Shown in pieces: positions 33,843-37,503 of a stretch of DNA of 37,503 nt. Every line of letters begins with the position of its first letter. Position 1 is the stretch's first letter. The translations under genes were made by a program, and so were the position numbers. The notes under the pieces were generated by a model that saw only the letters and a program-made list of their open reading frames with translations, was not told the origin of the DNA and made no database searches. Origin of the DNA: Burkholderiales bacterium (GTDB taxonomy: Bacteria; Pseudomonadota; Gammaproteobacteria; Burkholderiales; Burkholderiaceae_C); NCBI GenBank assembly GCA_028871575.1, contig JAGWMW010000008.1, positions 1-37,503 of the forward strand. The letters are read 5' to 3'.

Positions 33843-34265
33843 CTACCCGAGCCAGGCCCGCCGGGCCGCATGGTGCCCGAGCCCGAGCAGCGCCACCGCG
33901 ATCAGGAACACGAGGCCCTGCAGCACCAGCGGCACCCAGCCCGGCCCGTGCGAGTCGCCAGACATCACGAAGAGGCCGAGGTCCTGCAAGACGATGCCCG
34001 CGACCGATGCGTACAGCGCCCACAGGGCCCATCGCCGGCGCGCGAGCAGGCCCAGGCAGCCCAGCGTGCCGCCGACGACGGCCACGACGCTGGCCGCCAC
34101 CGACCATCCCGGGCGCGCCGCGGCCATCGCCTGCTCGCGGGGCGGCAGGGCGGCCAGGTCGGCCGCCGACAGCCGCAGGTCGGCCACGACCGCCAGCAGG
34201 CCCGCCAGATTCCACAGCAGCGCGACGGCCGCGAGCACCATGAACCAGAGGGGAGCTTTGTTCAT
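33843..34265 (-). CDS. Hypothetical membrane protein (about four TM segments)
   Basis: MNKAPLWFMVLAAVALLWNLAGLLAVVADLRL...WSVAASVVAVVGGTLGCLGLL...LYASVAGIVLQDLGLFVMSG...VPLVLQGLVFLIAVALLGLG. Confidence 0.75.
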   Translation of the reverse strand: MNKAPLWFMVLAAVALLWNLAGLLAVVADLRLSAADLAALPPREQAMAAARPGWSVAASVVAVVGGTLGCLGLLARRRWALWALYASVAGIVLQDLGLFVMSGDSHGPGWVPLVLQGLVFLIAVALLGLGHHAARRAWLG

Positions 34266-34324
34266 CCGCGGCACCTTGCGAAGGGGAGACCGCACAGCCT
34301 ATCAGGCCGCCACCCCGCGCACCG

Positions 34325-34810
34325 TCAATCCGGCTGCCGCCCGGGGGCCGCGGCGGCCACGGCCTTCGAGAGGTGGGCCAGCTCGATGCCGGCGATCAGC
34401 GCGGTGCGCCCGTGGACCCGGTAGCCGTGGCCCTCGTAGAAGGCGACGTTGCGCTCCATCACCGTGTTCGTAGTCAGCTCGATGCGCTCGATGCCGACGA
34501 GCCCGGCCTCCAGCGCCCTCAGCAGCGCCGAGCCGATGCCTTGCCCGTGCCTCGAAGGCTCGACGACCAGGGCGCGAACGGTGCAGACCGCTCCGCCACG
34601 CAGCCCGCGGACGCAGCCCACGACGGTGCGGCCGTCCCGGGCCACCAGCGCGATCTCGGATTCGACATGCGCCGCGATCGACGCGCGTGTCTCCTGCAGC
34701 GGCGGAAGCGCCTGCGTGCCGCACCGTCGCCCCTCTTCCTCGAAGGCGCGCATCTGAATGCCGTGCATCGCATCGACGTCGGATGCGGTGGCGCGTTGGA
34801 TGGTGAGCAT
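34325..34810 (-). CDS. GNAT family N-acetyltransferase
   Basis: 161 aa; TVRALVVEPSRHGQGIGSALLRALEAG, ERNVAFYEGHGYRVHGR. Confidence 0.9.
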   Translation of the reverse strand: MLTIQRATASDVDAMHGIQMRAFEEEGRRCGTQALPPLQETRASIAAHVESEIALVARDGRTVVGCVRGLRGGAVCTVRALVVEPSRHGQGIGSALLRALEAGLVGIERIELTTNTVMERNVAFYEGHGYRVHGRTALIAGIELAHLSKAVAAAAPGRQPD

Positions 34811-34873
34811 GCAGTTTCCAGGTCGGATGCATCGGGGCGACGGGCCGCCGCGCGGGCCGGCCCCGCTGCCGGT

Positions 34874-35101
34874 TCAGGGCGGGGCGACGACAACGAGCTT
34901 GATTCGGGCCGACGCCCCGGACTTGATGGTGACTGCCGCCCTGGGGACCTGGTAGTGCCTGGCGACCAGGGCCACGAGCTCGGCGTTGGCCTTGCCGTCC
35001 ACCGGCGACGCCTTCAGCGTGGCGATGAAGCTGCCATCGTCCAGCGCCTGGAGCGAACTCTCGCGGCGGCTAGGCCTGACCTTGACCTGCACGATGGGCA
35101 T
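34874..35101 (-). CDS. DUF167 (YggU-like) protein
   Basis: 75 aa; VKVRPSRRES...FIATLKASPVDGKANAELVALVARHYQVPRAAVTIKSGASARIKLVVV. Confidence 0.9.
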   Translation of the reverse strand: MPIVQVKVRPSRRESSLQALDDGSFIATLKASPVDGKANAELVALVARHYQVPRAAVTIKSGASARIKLVVVAPP

Positions 35102-35297
35102 GGCTGGGTTCTGCGCACGCGCGGCAGAGGCAGGCCTTGTGCTTTAGATCGGCCGGAACCTGCGCCAGTACCTCCTCGGTGAACCCGACGCCTCGGCACC
35201 AGCACTCGACGTCGAAGTGGCCGCAGGCCGAGGCCGCGCACTGGTTGGCCGGGCCGCAGAGCGGGCACCGCGGGGCATAGAGCGCAACGGCGGGCAC
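35070..35297 (-). CDS. Cysteine-rich CWC family protein
   Basis: 75 aa; CPLCGPANQCAASACGHFDVECWCRGVGFTEEVLAQVPADLKHKACLCRAC. Overlaps the DUF167 gene by 32 bp. Confidence 0.82.
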   Translation of the reverse strand: MPAVALYAPRCPLCGPANQCAASACGHFDVECWCRGVGFTEEVLAQVPADLKHKACLCRACAEPSHAHRAGQGQA

Positions 35298-35325
35298 CGT
35301 CTCACCTCTGCGGTATCACGATCGG

Positions 35326-35370
35326 GTCGAGCCCGGACCGGAAACCGGCTGCCGGTCGCCCGGCCTCGAC
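35326..35370. other. Nested inverted repeat between the CWC and L7/L12-like genes
   Basis: GTCGAG(35326-35331)...CTCGAC(35365-35370), enclosing CCGG/CCGG and ACCGG/CCGGT arms; possible terminator on the minus strand. Confidence 0.4.
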
Positions 35371-35382
35371 GGACATGAAGGG

Positions 35383-35676
35383 CTAGACATCACCGCGGCC
35401 GCTGCGCAACTGCTCGATGACCTGCCTGGCACGTTTGACGTCGGCGCCACTGTCGGCTCGGTACGCCTTGATGGCTTCGAGCGTGCGCTTCGAGTCCACG
35501 GCCAAATCCCGGACTTGCCGAGACGGCTCGACCGACAACGCAGGCGCGAGCCCCAGGTCACGGCGCAGGCCCGCCAGCTGCTCCTGGAGCGCCGAGAGCT
35601 GAGCCGCCGAGCGCTCCACCCGGAACCAGATCAACAAGAGCAGGGCACCAGCGAAATAGGGAAGCATGTCGAACAT
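35383..35676 (-). CDS. Small membrane-anchored protein with C-terminal segment resembling ribosomal protein L7/L12 C-terminal domain
   Basis: MFDMLPYFAGALLLLIWFRVERSAAQLSALQEQLAGL...SKRTLEAIKAYRADSGADVKRARQVIEQL; start chosen at an internal ATG (ORF extends to 35703). Confidence 0.6.
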   Translation of the reverse strand: MFDMLPYFAGALLLLIWFRVERSAAQLSALQEQLAGLRRDLGLAPALSVEPSRQVRDLAVDSKRTLEAIKAYRADSGADVKRARQVIEQLRSGRGDV

Positions 35677-35753
35677 CTCCATTCTCCCAGCGCGTACCGT
35701 CACGAACCGTCAGCATAGTCGTTGCGGCCGACGAGGGTGAACCGCGCCGACTC

Positions 35754-35777
35754 GCCACAGGCCACCACCGTTGTGGC
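35754..35777 (-). terminator. Short hairpin GCCACA...TGTGGC downstream of bchO
   Basis: GCCACA 35754-35759, TGTGGC 35772-35777. Confidence 0.25.
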
Positions 35778-35805
35778 TGGCGGGGCCCGGTTGCAGACGC
35801 CGACG

Positions 35806-36684
35806 TCAGTCAGCGCCGGCGATGCGCGAAATCTCGTCGGCCACGCGCGCCGGCTGCTCCTCGTGCGCCAGGTGGCCCAGGCCTTCGAGCACGACCACGC
35901 GCGTGCCCGGCAGCAGCGCCTGCACCTGCGCCGCCTGGGCCGGCGGCACGGTGCGGTCGGCGCCGCCCACCAGCAGGTGCAGCGGCACCGCCAGCCGGGG
36001 CAGGGCCCGGGCCAGCGTGTCCAGGTCCCAGTTGGCCATCATCCCCAGGGCCCCGGCCACGTGCGCGGGGTCGGCAACCAGGCGCCGATACAGCGCGCGG
36101 CCCTCGCCGTCGAGGCTCGATCCGGTGCCGTCGAGCAGCCGCTGCAGCACGCGCGGGTCGGCCGCGCGCCAGGCGAACAGCCGCGGCACCAGCGGGTTCA
36201 GCGCCAGCAGCTTGGCCAGCGGCGAGAACAACTGCCCGGCCAGGCCGTGCAGCGGCAGCAGCGCGGCGTTCAGGCCCACCAGCGCGCGCGGCCGGGCATG
36301 GCCGGCCAGCGCCATCTGCGCCGCGATCGCCGCGCCCGCCGAGTGGCCCACGATCACCGCCGGCGCGAAGCCCAGCTCGCGCAGCAGCTCGCCGATTTCG
36401 CTCGCCATCCCGGGCAGGCCGAGCCCGGCCGGGCCGGGCGTGGCCGTGTACGCATGGCCCGGCAGGTCGAGCGCGAGGGTGTCGAACCGCGCCGCCAGCA
36501 GGGGCAGCAGGCCGCGCCAGGAGTGGGTGGAAGCGCCGGTGCCGTGCAGCAGCAGCAGCGGTGGCGCCCCGGCCGCCCCCAGGCGCTGCAGGTGCCAGCG
36601 CAGCCCGGCGGCATCGACGAAGCGGCTGGCCGCGGCGTTGGGCCAGGCGGGGCCGGTGCCCCAGCGCAAGGATTCAGCGCCCAT
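35806..36684 (-). CDS. bchO: BchO-like alpha/beta hydrolase (putative magnesium chelatase accessory protein)
   Basis: 292 aa; LLLLHGTGASTHSWRGLLPLLAARFDTLALDLPGHAYT, IVGHSAGAAIAAQMAL, LVGGADRTVPPAQA; located directly after and overlapping bchD. Confidence 0.88.
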   Translation of the reverse strand: MGAESLRWGTGPAWPNAAASRFVDAAGLRWHLQRLGAAGAPPLLLLHGTGASTHSWRGLLPLLAARFDTLALDLPGHAYTATPGPAGLGLPGMASEIGELLRELGFAPAVIVGHSAGAAIAAQMALAGHARPRALVGLNAALLPLHGLAGQLFSPLAKLLALNPLVPRLFAWRAADPRVLQRLLDGTGSSLDGEGRALYRRLVADPAHVAGALGMMANWDLDTLARALPRLAVPLHLLVGGADRTVPPAQAAQVQALLPGTRVVVLEGLGHLAHEEQPARVADEISRIAGAD

Positions 36685-37503
36685 CGCCGGCCCGGCCGGG
36701 CGCCGGCCGGGCCAGGCCGTCCTGCAGGCCGCGCACCGCCTGGTTCAGCGCCCGCGCGCCGGCGTGGGGCAGGGCGGTGTAGCGGGCGGCCATCTCGGCA
36801 GCCAGGCGCTGTGCGGCCGCGGCCGGCTGAGGCGAGGTGTCGATCAGCAGGCTGGGCAGGCCGGCGCCGCGCAGCCGGCGTGCGGCGCGCAGGGCGTCGG
36901 CATCGGCCTGCGCGCGGCCCCCCCGGCCGTCCAGCGCGACGTTGGCGCGGCCGTCGGTGAGCAGCACCAGCAGCGGCGTGGCGCCACCGCGCAGCACCTG
37001 GCCGGCCAGCGTCAGCGCGGCCTCGAGGCCGGCGGCCAGCGGCGTGCCGCCGCCGCCGGGCAGCGCGGCGAGGCTGCGCTTGGCGCGCAGCAGCGAGCGC
37101 GTGGGCGGCAGCAGCAGCTCGGCACGGCGGCCGCGGAAGGCGAGCACGGCCACGCGGTCGCGCCGCACGTAGCAGTCGGCCAGCAGCAGGTTGACGGCGC
37201 CCTTGGCCTCGGCAAGTCGGTGCAGGGCCGAGGAGCCCGAGGCGTCGATGACGAACAGCGTCGTCGTGGTGCGGCGCTGCCGGCAGCGGGTGACGCGGAA
37301 ATCGTCGGCCTGCACCTCGATGCGGCGACCGCTCGCGGGCTTCCCGTCGTTCTGCGCGTCGCGCAGGCCCCGCCGCAAGGCCTGCCAGGGGGCGGCGGCG
37401 CGCAAGGTGTCGAGCAGGCTCAGGCGGGCGCCGCTGCGCGGATCGCCGCGGCGGCTGCCGATGGGCCGTCCGCCGCGGCTCGCCGCCTGCCAGCCGCCGG
37501 CGT
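36674..37503 (-). CDS. bchD: Magnesium chelatase subunit D (BchD), C-terminal part with VWA domain; 5' end beyond window
   Basis: Minus-strand frame is open to the edge: AGGWQAASRGGRPIGSRRGDPRSGARLSLLDTLRAAAPWQ...TTTTLFVIDASGSSALHRLAEAKGAVNLLLADCYVRRDRVAVLAFRG (MIDAS-like DASGS)...LLTDGRANVAL. Confidence 0.92.
   Translation of the reverse strand, partial: AGGWQAASRGGRPIGSRRGDPRSGARLSLLDTLRAAAPWQALRRGLRDAQNDGKPASGRRIEVQADDFRVTRCRQRRTTTTLFVIDASGSSALHRLAEAKGAVNLLLADCYVRRDRVAVLAFRGRRAELLLPPTRSLLRAKRSLAALPGGGGTPLAAGLEAALTLAGQVLRGGATPLLVLLTDGRANVALDGRGGRAQADADALRAARRLRGAGLPSLLIDTSPQPAAAAQRLAAEMAARYTALPHAGARALNQAVRGLQDGLARPAPGRAGDGR

Noticed and set aside
30141-34243. 1226-aa minus ORF (30141-33821) and 1323-aa plus ORF (30272-34243) over relA/trhA
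   Set aside because: Out-of-frame or antisense to well-supported relA, trhA and hemerythrin genes.

Overview
37.5-kb high-GC chromosomal window, most likely from a phototrophic Burkholderiales (Rubrivivax/Roseateles-like; taxon inferred from gene content and protein style, not searched). It is almost fully coding. Left to right: rpoD (partial, -), dnaG (-), a membrane PAS-GGDEF-EAL protein (-), an H-NS-family protein (-), yggX (-), argA (-), a VOC protein (+), hrpA (+), an S9 peptidase (+), a TonB-C-like protein (+), serB/cupin/mfd (-), ispD-ispF (+), DUF1850/TRAP permease/TAXI receptor/histidine kinase/OmpR (-), SIMPL protein, alpha/beta hydrolase, relA and hemolysin-III family protein (+), bacteriohemerythrin and several small genes (-), then bchO and bchD (partial, -), the edge of a photosynthesis gene cluster. 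I saw no rRNA, tRNA, CRISPR array, transposase, integrase or prophage gene. There is no clear new multi-gene defence or mobile system. The most unusual signals are small and regulatory: (1) a 13-bp hairpin that buries the hrpA GTG start codon; (2) a perfect palindromic -10-like element between mfd and ispD; (3) a four-copy 9-bp tandem repeat between two possible ispF starts; (4) a long rpoD leader with a uORF overlapping the rpoD start; (5) a TTGTAAC inverted repeat and a 12-bp-stem hairpin between ompR and the SIMPL gene; (6) a G-rich repeat inside hrpA; (7) a TCS-TAXI-TRAP-DUF1850 locus. All are read by eye; no searches or folding calculations were run.
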